In this document: positions 34,074-43,650 of the stretch, in pieces
How positions within the stretch are numbered: the stretch's first letter is position 1
Layout of the letters: each line of letters opens with the position of its first letter
From: Armatimonadota bacterium
Lineage (GTDB): Bacteria; Armatimonadota; Fimbriimonadia; Fimbriimonadales; Fimbriimonadaceae
Assembly (NCBI GenBank): GCA_025360125.1
Contig: JANYCU010000045.1
Location: 62,001-126,000 of the forward strand
DNA length: 64,000 nt
Direction: 5' to 3'
Made by a program: the position numbers and the translations under genes
Notes under the pieces: model-generated
Databases searched by the model: none
What the model was told of the DNA's origin: nothing
Seen by the model: the letters and a program-made list of their open reading frames with translations, nothing else

Positions 34074-35345
34074 ATGACTCACTCGAACGATTCTTGGATT
34101 CGACCGTATGGGCTCATTATTGATGGCGTTCTTGAGCGTGGGTTGGAGATTGCCATCGTCGAAGGGCTTGTTGTCGACATTCGATCCTCCACGTCTGAAC
34201 CTGAACCGTTTGTTTTGTCTCCTGCATTCGTGAACGCTCACTCGCACCTTGAGTATCGAGGAATGCTGGATCAGATCGAGCATCCCGAGTATTACGAATG
34301 GATCTATGAATTAACCCGGCTGAAGCAGTTGGAGTCGCCCGAGTTTGTTCGTGTGCAATGCGATTTAGCGGCAAAGGAAAATGTTCAGGCGGGGGTGGCT
34401 TGGATCGGGGAGCACTCGGATCGGCCAGGTTCGGCCGAGGCGATGTTGAAACATGGGCTTGGTGGTTGGATATTTCAGGAAGTGATTACGTCGGGGTCGG
34501 CGGATATTAGCGCAAGGTTAGCTGAAATTGAAGCAAAACTGATTGAGACTAGAGAAGTCCTTTCACAGTCGGGTTCGCCTCACCCGATTCGTTCCTCTCC
34601 GTCCGAAGAGGTAGCTCGTCTGGGGACCACCAGTAATTCTTCCTCACTTTTCACTTCATTAACTCCCCATGCCTATTTCACGGTTGATCGCGATGTACTT
34701 CGCCAACTTGGTGCCAGTCATGAGCCAATCAGCATTCATGTGGCGGAGACGGAGCATGAAACGAATTTCACGAAATACGGGAGGGGCCCGATTGCCGAGC
34801 GGCGGACAAAGTTCGGCGTTCCATTTGAAGTTTATGGCCAGTCGGTGGTTGAGGTACTTAGCGACCTTGGAGTTTTGCGCCAGAAGACTCAGTTAGTACA
34901 TTGCTGCGCCGTCGACGATAATGACATTGCGATTTTGGCTTCGAGCGGGGTGTCGATTGCCCACTGTCCCCGTTCAAACGTTAGACTTCAGTGTCCGGGT
35001 GCTCCGGTTCGGGAGTTCTTGGATGCGGGAATCACGGTAGGGCTAGGCCTCGATTCTCCGGCGAGCGGGGGCGAGATTGATATGTTTGCCGAGATGCGAG
35101 CGGCTCTGGACGTGAGTAAGAAACGGGGTCGACCGTTGACAGGCGAAGAAGTTTGGCGGATGGCGACCAGCGATGGATATCGGTCGTTTGGCAACCCGGG
35201 CAAGTCAGTTTGGGATATTTACATTGGGTCTACGACGCCTTTGATTCGGTTGGATGCCGGTGGCGAAGCAAATGGCACTGAGGACATTATTCGGCGATGT
35301 GAGACGAAGAATCTCTCGCGAGTACTATGTCGCAGAATATCTTGA
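34074..35345 (+). CDS. Amidohydrolase (cytosine deaminase/SAH deaminase-like)
   Basis: 423 residues of the amidohydrolase superfamily: metal-binding HSH in FVNAHSHLEYRGM (near 55), HVAETEHETNF with the next His and Glu (near 223), HCCAVDD (near 282) and the Asp in GLGLDSPASGGE (near 325). This arrangement fits the ATZ/TRZ-like deaminases of nucleosides or aminodeoxyfutalosine; the substrate cannot be decided. An insert of ~40 residues rich in Ser and Pro lies near 165-200. The stop is six bases before the convergent ankyrin gene. Confidence 0.88.
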   Translation: MTHSNDSWIRPYGLIIDGVLERGLEIAIVEGLVVDIRSSTSEPEPFVLSPAFVNAHSHLEYRGMLDQIEHPEYYEWIYELTRLKQLESPEFVRVQCDLAAKENVQAGVAWIGEHSDRPGSAEAMLKHGLGGWIFQEVITSGSADISARLAEIEAKLIETREVLSQSGSPHPIRSSPSEEVARLGTTSNSSSLFTSLTPHAYFTVDRDVLRQLGASHEPISIHVAETEHETNFTKYGRGPIAERRTKFGVPFEVYGQSVVEVLSDLGVLRQKTQLVHCCAVDDNDIAILASSGVSIAHCPRSNVRLQCPGAPVREFLDAGITVGLGLDSPASGGEIDMFAEMRAALDVSKKRGRPLTGEEVWRMATSDGYRSFGNPGKSVWDIYIGSTTPLIRLDAGGEANGTEDIIRRCETKNLSRVLCRRIS

Positions 35346-35351
35346 CGAGGT

Positions 35352-36611
35352 CTAACCCTTCTTGCCGTAGGTACTGATTTTCTTGACTTCCTCTCGCAAC
35401 CACATGTCGGTATGGAGGGTGTTATTCTTCTTTACATAGTCAAAAATGGTTTGCCCTTTATTGTCTTTGGCGTCTGGATTGGCCCCATGCTTGAGTAACC
35501 ACGTCGTAGCCGTAGAACGACGCAAAATAACCGAGTAGATCAGAGGAGTCATTCCACTTTTCGGATTGACGACATCCACTGGAATCCCGTATTTGGCAAC
35601 CGCTCCCAGCATGCTTGGTTGGCTCGTTGCGGCGTGCATCCAACTAAATCCATCTTTGTTGAGTGCTTTCGGGTCGACTCCTGCTTTGACTAATTCCTTA
35701 AGTATCTCGGGGTAACCGCCATGGATTGCTCCAAAGGAAGGGCTGTTGCCGCTCGATGGTTCCAGTGTCGGCGAAGCTCCGTGAGCCAACATCCACTTGA
35801 CCCCGGTCAAGTTTCCGATTACCGTAGCTCGATAAAGGGGCGTGCTTGCACCGATTTCGTTCAGTTTGCCCCCATGTTTATTAACGACGTACTCGATAGT
35901 TTCGGGAAGGTCTGACAGTGCAGCGAATTCTAGTGTATTCATTCCGCTCTGGGATGGCTTTGCAATTACTGCTCCGTGGGCAAGGAAGGATTCGATCACT
36001 TCTGGGTTTTGGGTCATGATTGCTACGTGTCCCGCTGTGACGCCGAATGAGTTGATTCCTTTGCAAATGCTTGGATCTTTCTTCACGATTTCGAGGGCTT
36101 CGGATGGCTTGATGAAGTTGAATTTTGAGAACAGATGTCCTATATCGTGAAGGTTTTGAGGTCCTTTGAAGGTTCTGATATCAGAAATATCGAGGTAATC
36201 GATGGTATCCGTCGTCCAAAACTTGCCCGGATAGTCGTAGGTGAAGGGCTTGGCGATCCTTCCTTTGTTGTAAGGCAGGAGGGATCCTCGATGTGGGAAT
36301 AATTCGTTTCCAAAATCCTTCATTGTATAGATCTTTCCTTCGAAAACCGTTTTGCCCGTCGATCTTAATTTGACAACCAAATGCAGATCGATCTCCGCAA
36401 TTTCTTCCTTGGAATAATTGATGAAATTTGCCTGAAAATCCCGGACCACGTTTTGGGGATTCTTAGATTTTTTGAGACCTATTGCCCCGAAAGCTTCCAA
36501 TCGGAAGCCTTTCAACTTATCTAGCTGGTAGTGATTGAACTTGTCGGCCAGGCAAAAGGATGGCGATAAGGCGACCAGGCACAGGATAGCAACGCGGAGA
36601 ATTGCACGCAT
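35352..36611 (-). CDS. Exported ankyrin-repeat protein
   Basis: 419 residues with a signal peptide (MRAILRVAILCLVALSPSFCLA). The N-terminal ~150 residues are a strand-rich domain not recognised; from about 185 on there are five or six ankyrin repeats (for example GATPLYRATVIGNLTGVKWM-like units and MTPLIYSVILRRSTATTWLL). Ankyrin repeats bind proteins. A decayed copy of its last ~75 codons lies just upstream (36685-36906), so this is a local gene family. Confidence 0.88.
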   Translation of the reverse strand: MRAILRVAILCLVALSPSFCLADKFNHYQLDKLKGFRLEAFGAIGLKKSKNPQNVVRDFQANFINYSKEEIAEIDLHLVVKLRSTGKTVFEGKIYTMKDFGNELFPHRGSLLPYNKGRIAKPFTYDYPGKFWTTDTIDYLDISDIRTFKGPQNLHDIGHLFSKFNFIKPSEALEIVKKDPSICKGINSFGVTAGHVAIMTQNPEVIESFLAHGAVIAKPSQSGMNTLEFAALSDLPETIEYVVNKHGGKLNEIGASTPLYRATVIGNLTGVKWMLAHGASPTLEPSSGNSPSFGAIHGGYPEILKELVKAGVDPKALNKDGFSWMHAATSQPSMLGAVAKYGIPVDVVNPKSGMTPLIYSVILRRSTATTWLLKHGANPDAKDNKGQTIFDYVKKNNTLHTDMWLREEVKKISTYGKKG

Positions 36612-36684
36612 AGCCGTATTATAAGCCTGATTGACTTTCGTGTGTGATTTCCTCGGGCCTGCGAATAATGGGACCCGTAAGGGG

Positions 36685-36906
36685 CTATTTCTTTTTCCAA
36701 GTACTGTAAGTCTTCACCTCTTCCCTAGAAAGCGATCGGTATGCAATGTATTGGTTCGTTTGACATAGTCGTATATGGTCTTTCCATTCTTGTCGGTAAC
36801 GTTGGGATTTGCTCCGCGCTGCAAGAGTCACCTTGTGGCGCTAAACCTACCTAAACCGACGGAATACATCAACGGCGTATAACCGTTCAGAGGGTTAACC
36901 TGGTCA
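36685..36906 (-). pseudogene. Ankyrin gene remnant (3' end only)
   Basis: Minus-strand sequence reads NPLNGYTPLMYSVGLGRFSA, then a TGA where the intact neighbour has Trp, then GANPNVTDKNGKTIYDYVKR. A frameshift near 36725 follows, after which REEVKTYSTWKKK and a stop match the neighbour's C-terminus in another frame. It therefore has one nonsense change and one frameshift and no start. Confidence 0.88.
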
Positions 36907-36945
36907 AATGTGAATATCCGTCCAGAGTACGTATAAGTTAGTGAA

Positions 36946-38781
36946 TCAGGATTTGAGGTAGGGCCGCGACTGAAGAATGTAAATTTGATCGCCGACGATT
37001 GCCCATTCGATGTCCTGGGGCCGATTGCCAAACATTCGTTGGATCGCCTTTCCGGTGGCGGCAAGTCGGCGGATGAGAGGATCGGAGAGTACTGCAAGGT
37101 CGGGCGGAGTGGGAACGGTCATGATTCCGCCGTCGGGCGCAAAAACGAGCCGACCATCATCCTGCGACCGCGTCAAGATTTGGACGGCGTTGGTATCTTC
37201 GCGAAAAACGATTTGCTCGGGCACCTTTTGGCCGTCGACGACTCGAATTCCCAGACCGCGCTTCGCGCTGATGAAAATTGAGTCTTTGTCGGCACTGTCA
37301 AACGGATTCGCCGTGATCATCACCCCTGACGATTCGGAAGGGACGGCCTCCTGTATCAAAACCGCCATGGCGATCTGCGTATGGTCGAAGCCTGCTCGTT
37401 CTCGAGCGAGAAATGCGTCGTCGTTCCACACCGAAGACCAAACTGTCTTCACCGCCGCGATGAGCGCAGTGTCTCCTTTTACATTGGGAACCGTCGTGTA
37501 TAATCCTGCGCCACTAAAGTTAGGCAGATCCTCTGAATTGGTTGAGCTTCTGACGAACACACCTTTGCCTTTCAAACCATCGCGTACTTTACCGATCACT
37601 TGATCGGCAAGCTCCTTTGAAAATTTGCCGTTAACGAAGCTCTTTCGCAATTCAGCAAGTCTCGCCCGTCGTCGGGGGCCGCCCGCCCGGAAATCTGGCT
37701 CTCGGAGCATTGTCGCGATCTGGGTGTCGAGGCCGTTTGCTTTTACAAATGCGTTGTAGGCAGAGAACGGAAGAGTGAAGCCAGGAGGGATTTTGACTTT
37801 GGCTATCTGGCCATGGATGACTTCGCCCAAATTCGCCGACTTTGCTCCATAACGAACCGAGTCGGCCGCGCGTTGATCGGAAAGCGCGGCCAATCGTGTT
37901 TCGGTGAGGTCGATTTTCGGGGTGATCAAAGCTTTTAGGGTTTTGCGCTCGGCGAGATATTTTGAAATCTCGGGTGGCTCGGCAGGGCGGATATGATATT
38001 CGCCAGCTTCGGTCCGGTACGCGATCCAGCCACCTTCCATCTTTCGCAGAGATTTGTCGGCATCTCGAATGGTCGCGCTCGGAATGCGCCAACCACGAGC
38101 AAGAAGGCCCAGATGAGAAAGCGGGGTCGTGGGGTGACGAAATACTAGACCGGAGACCTGTGGCGACCCGGCGGGAGTTTCTTCGAGAACGAGAATATCT
38201 TCTGGTTCAGCATCGGCAATATCAACGGCACTGCGCACAAATTTTAGGCGGCCAATGGCAAAGCCGAGATTGAGTGGGATGTATGGCAAGTTGCGCGATA
38301 TCTCGCTCAAAGAGACGCGAGATATTTTGAGATTTGCCGAGGCCAATTCTTGCCGCTCCGAGTTAGGTTTAAAGGCAAGAGCGGTAAAAAACGCTTTCGA
38401 GATCACCTTATGCGTGAGTGAGATCATGCTTGTCGTTGCCAGATCGCCGTCCCAGAATTCGAACGTCCATTTCTTCACCGATGGCTGGTAGGCAACCCAT
38501 CCGAGCAGGAACCGACGATCATCTCGAAGGGTATTTTTCTCAAAGAACTCTTGTTCGCCATCTAAAGATAAGTAGAGCTTCGCGGCCAAATCTCGATGAT
38601 GACGGTCCTCTTTCGAATCGATAAAGTAGATCTGGTTCGCCTTCCTCCGGTCGATGAGGAATCGAACGTGCTTCTGGGGATAGGGAATGCTCGTCTTGCC
38701 CGCGATTCGGTCAAAATCGGCTTCGCTTCGGATAGCTGGTACCGACAGAACGACCTGAACGTACGCTAGAAGTGCGAGCAT
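36946..38781 (-). CDS. Exported PEP-synthase/glucan-dikinase-like protein
   Basis: 611 residues. After a hydrophobic N-terminus that looks like a signal peptide (MLALLAYVQVVLSVPA), about 200 residues are unrecognised. A phosphohistidine-type mobile domain follows (PTTPLSHLGLLARGWRIPSA, His near 223), then a PPDK/PEP-synthase ATP-grasp domain (about 300-611) with RSSTNSEDLPNFSGAGLYTT, QEAVPSESSGVM and the end IEWAIVGDQIYILQSRPYL. His domain before ATP-grasp is the order of alpha-glucan water dikinase, the reverse of PEP synthase. If exported, it lacks an obvious ATP source, so the signal peptide or the activity may be misread. Confidence 0.8.
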   Translation of the reverse strand: MLALLAYVQVVLSVPAIRSEADFDRIAGKTSIPYPQKHVRFLIDRRKANQIYFIDSKEDRHHRDLAAKLYLSLDGEQEFFEKNTLRDDRRFLLGWVAYQPSVKKWTFEFWDGDLATTSMISLTHKVISKAFFTALAFKPNSERQELASANLKISRVSLSEISRNLPYIPLNLGFAIGRLKFVRSAVDIADAEPEDILVLEETPAGSPQVSGLVFRHPTTPLSHLGLLARGWRIPSATIRDADKSLRKMEGGWIAYRTEAGEYHIRPAEPPEISKYLAERKTLKALITPKIDLTETRLAALSDQRAADSVRYGAKSANLGEVIHGQIAKVKIPPGFTLPFSAYNAFVKANGLDTQIATMLREPDFRAGGPRRRARLAELRKSFVNGKFSKELADQVIGKVRDGLKGKGVFVRSSTNSEDLPNFSGAGLYTTVPNVKGDTALIAAVKTVWSSVWNDDAFLARERAGFDHTQIAMAVLIQEAVPSESSGVMITANPFDSADKDSIFISAKRGLGIRVVDGQKVPEQIVFREDTNAVQILTRSQDDGRLVFAPDGGIMTVPTPPDLAVLSDPLIRRLAATGKAIQRMFGNRPQDIEWAIVGDQIYILQSRPYLKS

Positions 38782-38908
38782 GTTTACATATTAGGCGTTT
38801 TTCGTGTCGGTGATTGGAAATCTCTGGTTGAAAGATAGTCTCGCTCCCTTTTTGGGACTTCGGACATAACTTGGAACCCAACGCAATGGATATCCGTTCC
38901 TGAGTAAG

Positions 38909-39835
38909 ATGGTTTCGACCGTGCCACTTGTATCAATCAATAATTTAACCGTCCGATACGGGTCGTTTGTAGCCTTAAACGACTTCTCGTGCGACATCGA
39001 GCCAGGCTGTACCGGACTGCTGGGTCCGAACGGCGCAGGAAAGACGACGCTCCTCAAAACAATCCTCGGATTTGTTAAACCCGCCAGCGGGGGTGGCAAC
39101 ATCCTTGGTCTCGACCTTCACTCGGACGGAAAGGCGATTCGTCAACGAGTTGGACTCATGCCCGAGCAAGATTGCCATATCCCTGGCCTTTCGGCAGTTG
39201 GCTTCGTGGCCTACGCCGGAGAGTTGGCGGGAATGCCCGCTGACCAGGCGTTGCGCCGAGCCCATGAAGTGCTCGAATACTCCGGCCTTGGCGAAGCGCG
39301 CTATCGTAACGTTGAAACTTTTTCGACGGGCATGAAGCAACGCATCAAACTTGCTCAAGCGATGATTCACGGTCCTAAGCTACTCTTGCTCGATGAGCCG
39401 ACGAACGGCCTGGACCCGAAAGGGCGCGAAGAGATGTTGGACTTGATTAAAGATATTTCGCATGGCAAAGGTGTCAACGTTTTGATTAGTTCGCACCTGC
39501 TGCCCGACATCGAGCGGGTGTGCGACCGGGTGGTGGTTGTTTTGCGCGGTCAACTGGTTTCGCAAGGGACGCTCAAAGATTTAAAGGCCATCGAAGGTCA
39601 GCCGCTGGATGTTGAGCTTCGGGAAGGCAGTGAAGAATTTATGGCAAAGGTGAAAGAAAAAGGAGCCTACATCGCCGCGACGACCCGCTCGACCTACCGG
39701 GTTCAGGTTGCGGGCACTCGCGAAAACGCGGTGGCAACGGTCTTGCTCGCCGCCCAAGAGACCAGCGCTCAGGTGCGAGGAATTCGCCTCGCTGAACGCA
39801 GCCTTGAAGAAGCATTTTTGGAGGTCATTCAGTAA
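38909..39835 (+). CDS. ABC transporter ATPase (first)
   Basis: 308 residues. Walker A LGPNGAGKTTLL (near 37), signature FSTGMKQRIKLAQAM in place of LSGGQ, Walker B LLLLDEPTNGLDPKG, and H-loop SSHLLPD. The ~80-residue C-terminal extension is usual for exporters of the CcmA/NatA-like ABC-2 class. It overlaps the next permease gene by one base and opens a four-gene set: ATPase, permease, ATPase, permease. Confidence 0.94.
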   Translation: MVSTVPLVSINNLTVRYGSFVALNDFSCDIEPGCTGLLGPNGAGKTTLLKTILGFVKPASGGGNILGLDLHSDGKAIRQRVGLMPEQDCHIPGLSAVGFVAYAGELAGMPADQALRRAHEVLEYSGLGEARYRNVETFSTGMKQRIKLAQAMIHGPKLLLLDEPTNGLDPKGREEMLDLIKDISHGKGVNVLISSHLLPDIERVCDRVVVVLRGQLVSQGTLKDLKAIEGQPLDVELREGSEEFMAKVKEKGAYIAATTRSTYRVQVAGTRENAVATVLLAAQETSAQVRGIRLAERSLEEAFLEVIQ

Positions 39836-40854
39836 TGTCTGAATCAGTACAAAGCAGTTCCCCGATCTCAGACCTCAGCTATCGCCACTACGATGGTCCG
39901 CTTGATAGCCCAGTTGGACGCTGGTGGTGCATCGCCAAAATGACGATGAAGATGGCGACCAAGAAGCGCGGCTTTTGGGGTTGGTCGGCATTTAGTGCCT
40001 GGTGGTACATCATCATGCTGGCGGTTTTGTGGTTTATGGACAACCTTTCGGGCTCTTTGGGCACGGGCGGTCCGGGCGGAAACCCGCTGCTCCAAAAGAT
40101 CATTTGGAAAGATCAATTTGTTCATGCCTTTTCGTACTCGCAATTGATCCTGATGGTCGTTGCCTTGCTCGTTGGGGTGGGTTCAATTGCCAACGATAAT
40201 CGGTCCAATGCTTTGCTGGTGTATCTGAGCAAACCGTGTACACGGCTGGATTACGTGGTTGGGAAGTGGGTCGGAATATTCCTCCTGATCACGGGAGTTT
40301 CTTTGGTGCCGATGCTCGTGTTTTACGCTTACGGCTTTATGAGCTTCCAAGATTACGGATTTTGGACTCAGTCGCCGTGGCTCTTTTTAAGGCTCATTCT
40401 GGTATCGGCGGCGAGTGGTGCGATCCATGCCTCCTTGGCGATTGGCGTTAGTTCGCTGTTTAACCAGGGGCGATTGGCGAGTGCGACTTATGCGGGAATG
40501 TACTTCTTCAGCAATATCTTCACGCTCATTATTGGTGGCTTGAATGCGAGCGCGGTATTTGGCGGCAGCAAGCCACCGGAGGCGTTTCGCATTTTGTACT
40601 ACTGTTCAATCGATGGGCTCCAAATCGGGATGGCAAAGTTTATTCTGGGTACGAATGCGGCGAATAACTTTGCGAACGGCGGTGGCGGCCCGGGCGGCGG
40701 TGGCCGGCGACGTGGAGGAAACTTCAATATTAATCCGGAAGACTTCGTCATCCATGCACCTTCGGCGGGGTTCATCTTGCCTACGGTTGCCTTTATCATC
40801 GTGACTGGGTTCCTTATTGCTTGGAGCCGAGTGAAAGCCGTGGAGGTTGTTTAA
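39835..40854 (+). CDS. ABC-2 type permease (first)
   Basis: 339 residues with about six transmembrane helices, the first at about 55-75. A Gly-rich loop (GGGGPGGGGRRRGG) lies between the last two helices, followed by FNINPEDFVIHAPSAG. The N-terminus has ~40 cytoplasmic residues. Family: ABC-2 permeases such as those for drugs, polysaccharides or lipids. Substrate unknown. The next gene begins one base after its stop. Confidence 0.85.
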   Translation: MSESVQSSSPISDLSYRHYDGPLDSPVGRWWCIAKMTMKMATKKRGFWGWSAFSAWWYIIMLAVLWFMDNLSGSLGTGGPGGNPLLQKIIWKDQFVHAFSYSQLILMVVALLVGVGSIANDNRSNALLVYLSKPCTRLDYVVGKWVGIFLLITGVSLVPMLVFYAYGFMSFQDYGFWTQSPWLFLRLILVSAASGAIHASLAIGVSSLFNQGRLASATYAGMYFFSNIFTLIIGGLNASAVFGGSKPPEAFRILYYCSIDGLQIGMAKFILGTNAANNFANGGGGPGGGGRRRGGNFNINPEDFVIHAPSAGFILPTVAFIIVTGFLIAWSRVKAVEVV

Positions 40855-41772
40855 ATGATTGAAATTACGAATGCATCTCGATGGTACGGCGAAATTCTTG
40901 GCGTCAACGACGTGACGTGTACGGTTGGGCCAGGCATTACTGCGCTGTTGGGAATGAACGGGGCTGGCAAGAGCACGCTGCTGCGCATGATCACCGGACA
41001 ATTGCGGCCAACAACCGGAAGCGTGAAGGTTTTTGGCGAAGAGCCATTTGGCAACCCAAACGTGTTTAAGCACCTCGGTTATTGCCCGGAGATCGACAAC
41101 TTTTACGAGTACATGAGCGGGCGAGAGTTCGTTCGATACATGGCTCGCCTTAGCGGAATGTCGATAGGAGAAGCCAAATCCAAAACCGACCAGATGATCG
41201 AAATGGTCGGCATGAGCGGTCGGGCGGATAAGAAGATTAAGGGCTATTCCAAGGGCATGCGTCAGCGGATCAAGCTGGCTCAGGCCATGGTTCACAACCC
41301 GGACATCATTTTGCTCGACGAGCCTCTGAACGGACTTGACCCGGTTGGACGACATGAATTCCTCGGAGTTTTGGCGCACCTGGCTCAGATTGGAAAAACC
41401 ATTCTTGTCTCGTCTCATATTCTTTATGAAGTCGAACAGATGACCCATTCGCTGTTGCTGCTCCACCGCGGACGATTGTTGGCAACGGGTGACCTTGGCG
41501 TCATACGTGAATTGATCGACAAGTATCCGCACAAGGTGAGGATTGAAACTCCTCAGCCGCGAGAAGTTGCCGCCCGCCTGACGGGAATGGCGAACGTCGT
41601 GAGCACCCGAATTGACGAAAAGAACGATGAGATCGAGCTTGAAGTGCGCGATCCGAATTCGTTCTACGCTTCCCTATCCACTCTTGTTTTAGAACAAAAA
41701 ATGCCTATTCTCAGCTTTAACAGCCCCGACAACAACTTGGAATCGGTATTCCAATATTTGGTGGAAGGATGA
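40855..41772 (+). CDS. ABC transporter ATPase (second)
   Basis: 305 residues. Walker A LGMNGAGKSTLL, signature YSKGMRQRIKLAQAM, Walker B IILLDEPLNGLDPVGR. Closely similar in organisation to the first ATPase of the locus, which suggests duplication. It overlaps the second permease gene by four bases. Confidence 0.94.
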   Translation: MIEITNASRWYGEILGVNDVTCTVGPGITALLGMNGAGKSTLLRMITGQLRPTTGSVKVFGEEPFGNPNVFKHLGYCPEIDNFYEYMSGREFVRYMARLSGMSIGEAKSKTDQMIEMVGMSGRADKKIKGYSKGMRQRIKLAQAMVHNPDIILLDEPLNGLDPVGRHEFLGVLAHLAQIGKTILVSSHILYEVEQMTHSLLLLHRGRLLATGDLGVIRELIDKYPHKVRIETPQPREVAARLTGMANVVSTRIDEKNDEIELEVRDPNSFYASLSTLVLEQKMPILSFNSPDNNLESVFQYLVEG

Positions 41773-42545
41773 TCGTCCCATTTCAGTTTCTTCTCAAAGA
41801 CGCGTTGCGCATGCGCAAGATGTTTGTCTGGATTATCCTTGCGGTCTTGGCATTTTTGCTCGCCGCGTTTTGGCAGCGGTTGGCCATCGGGAATTCTGTT
41901 TCCGTGGACTCAACTGATCGTTACGTCAACGTAGTTAACCTATTGGTTTTTCGGTTGTTGCCGCTTGCTTCGGCCATCTATTCGACGATGATTTTGAGTC
42001 AAGAAGTCGAGCAAAAGACGATCGTTTACCTCTTGACCCGACCGATTGAACGTTGGGTTTTGTTGGTTGGGCGGTGGGCTGCGACAGTCACAGCCGTGGT
42101 CATTATTGCGGCTCTGGGTATGATTGCGACCGTGCTGGGTGCGGGTGGATTTGGGGCGGTACACGTAACATTCCTCCGCGACCTTGGGGCGATCGTTCTG
42201 GGAGCGATGGCATACGGCTCGTTGTTTATGTTTGTTACGCTGATGTTTAATCGAGCCCTCATCATCTGCGTTTTGTTCGCGTTTGGTTGGGAAAGTTCGG
42301 TGCCGAACTTGGCGACTGGTCTGCAAAAGCTGTCGATTTTGGCCCACATGCAAGCGATTGCTAAGCACCCAGAAAGTGAAGGCGGAACGAAGTTCCTTGA
42401 AGGGATTTCGGGAGTTCTCGGTAAGAATACGTTAAGCTCGGTTAGTTCTGCTTTTGCTCTGATTGTTTTCACGGTGGTGATGGTTGGACTGAGTTGTTAT
42501 TGGTTCACCACACATGAGTACATCCCGCGTGAAGATTCAGAATAA
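41769..42545 (+). CDS. ABC-2 type permease (second)
   Basis: 258 residues with about six membrane helices: one at 18-37, then pairs around 60, 100, 125, 155 and 230. The motif LSQEVEQKTIVYLLTRPIER, between the second and third helices, is typical of ABC-2 permeases. The paired ATPases and permeases probably form one heteromeric exporter or two related ones. Confidence 0.85.
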   Translation: MIVPFQFLLKDALRMRKMFVWIILAVLAFLLAAFWQRLAIGNSVSVDSTDRYVNVVNLLVFRLLPLASAIYSTMILSQEVEQKTIVYLLTRPIERWVLLVGRWAATVTAVVIIAALGMIATVLGAGGFGAVHVTFLRDLGAIVLGAMAYGSLFMFVTLMFNRALIICVLFAFGWESSVPNLATGLQKLSILAHMQAIAKHPESEGGTKFLEGISGVLGKNTLSSVSSAFALIVFTVVMVGLSCYWFTTHEYIPREDSE

Positions 42546-42603
42546 TTGCATCCTGGCTGAATTGCGAGGCGGTACCATGGTAAACCAGAGGCAGAGACGA
42601 TAA

Positions 42604-43650
42604 ATGGCAAGGTTTGAGATTTCCGACGACTATCTAAAACGGTTCCTGGTGGACCTTTTGGAGACCCCAAGTCCCACTGGCGACACTGAGTACGCAATTG
42701 GCTCGATTGAGAGTGAATTGCAGAACCTCGGGATATCCACCTCGCGGACAACCAAGGGCGCTCTGATTGCGCACCTTGATGGCCTTCGAGACAACGCGCC
42801 GAAGGCATTAACCGCTCACGTCGATACGCTCGGGTTCATGGTGAAGGAGATCAAGGCCAATGGTCGTCTGAAGCTCAAAGCTTTGGGCGGAATTATGTGG
42901 CCAACGGTAGATAGCCAGACCGTGACCGTCAGCACACGAGACGGTCGCCAAATTCGGGGCTCCATTGTTCTCGAAAACGGTGCGGCTCATGTGAACCGAG
43001 AAGCTCCGACCGTTGCTCGAACAGGTGAGAACTTAGAAGTCCGACTGGATGAAATCACGTCGAAGGCCGAAGAAACTCGTTTCCTTGGCGTTGAAGTCGG
43101 CGACTTTGTTTACCTGGACACTCGAACCGAGATCACTCCTTCTGGTTTTATCCGATCTCGATTCCTTGACGACAAGGCATGCGTTGCTTGCATCTTAGCC
43201 GCCCTTGAAGCGATCCAAAAGAGTCAGCTCACTCCCGTTCAACGTACGACCATTTTGTTCTCCAACTTTGAAGAAGTGGGGCATGGCGGAATGGATAGTT
43301 TGCCCGCCGACCTAGCTGAGATGTTGGTGCTGGACATGGCCTGCATTGGAACTGGGCAAAACGGAACTGAATTTAATTGTTCGATTTGCGTTGCCGACGG
43401 CTCTGGTCCTTACAGCAAGAATTTCTCAGATCGGCTTCGAAACCTTGCCGACAAGCGCGGAATTGAATTGAAACCGGACATCTACACCTATTACGGCAGT
43501 GATGGAAGCGCTTATTGGAGATCGGGCGGAACCGCCGAGGTCGCTTTGATCGGGCCAGGCGTGGACACGAGCCACGGGTATGAACGAACGCACATCGACT
43601 CGCTTCGGGATACGGCTCAGATGATCGCTGAATTCCTGATTGACGAATAG
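42604..43650 (+). CDS. M42-family aminopeptidase (glutamyl aminopeptidase/endoglucanase-like)
   Basis: 348 residues. Metal ligands are visible in ALTAHVDTLGF (His, Asp), FLDDKACV (Asp), the catalytic FEEVGHGG (Glu pair), LVLDMACIG (Asp) and GVDTSHGYERTH (His). This is the co-catalytic two-metal M42 pattern; such enzymes are cytosolic dodecameric aminopeptidases. SPTGDTEYA near residue 20 is the usual start of the domain. The stop overlaps the GTG of ruvA. Confidence 0.9.
   Translation: MARFEISDDYLKRFLVDLLETPSPTGDTEYAIGSIESELQNLGISTSRTTKGALIAHLDGLRDNAPKALTAHVDTLGFMVKEIKANGRLKLKALGGIMWPTVDSQTVTVSTRDGRQIRGSIVLENGAAHVNREAPTVARTGENLEVRLDEITSKAEETRFLGVEVGDFVYLDTRTEITPSGFIRSRFLDDKACVACILAALEAIQKSQLTPVQRTTILFSNFEEVGHGGMDSLPADLAEMLVLDMACIGTGQNGTEFNCSICVADGSGPYSKNFSDRLRNLADKRGIELKPDIYTYYGSDGSAYWRSGGTAEVALIGPGVDTSHGYERTHIDSLRDTAQMIAEFLIDE

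Noticed and set aside
36832-36834. Second possible selenocysteine TGA in the ankyrin remnant
   Set aside because: The intact neighbour has Trp there and a frameshift follows, so this is decay.
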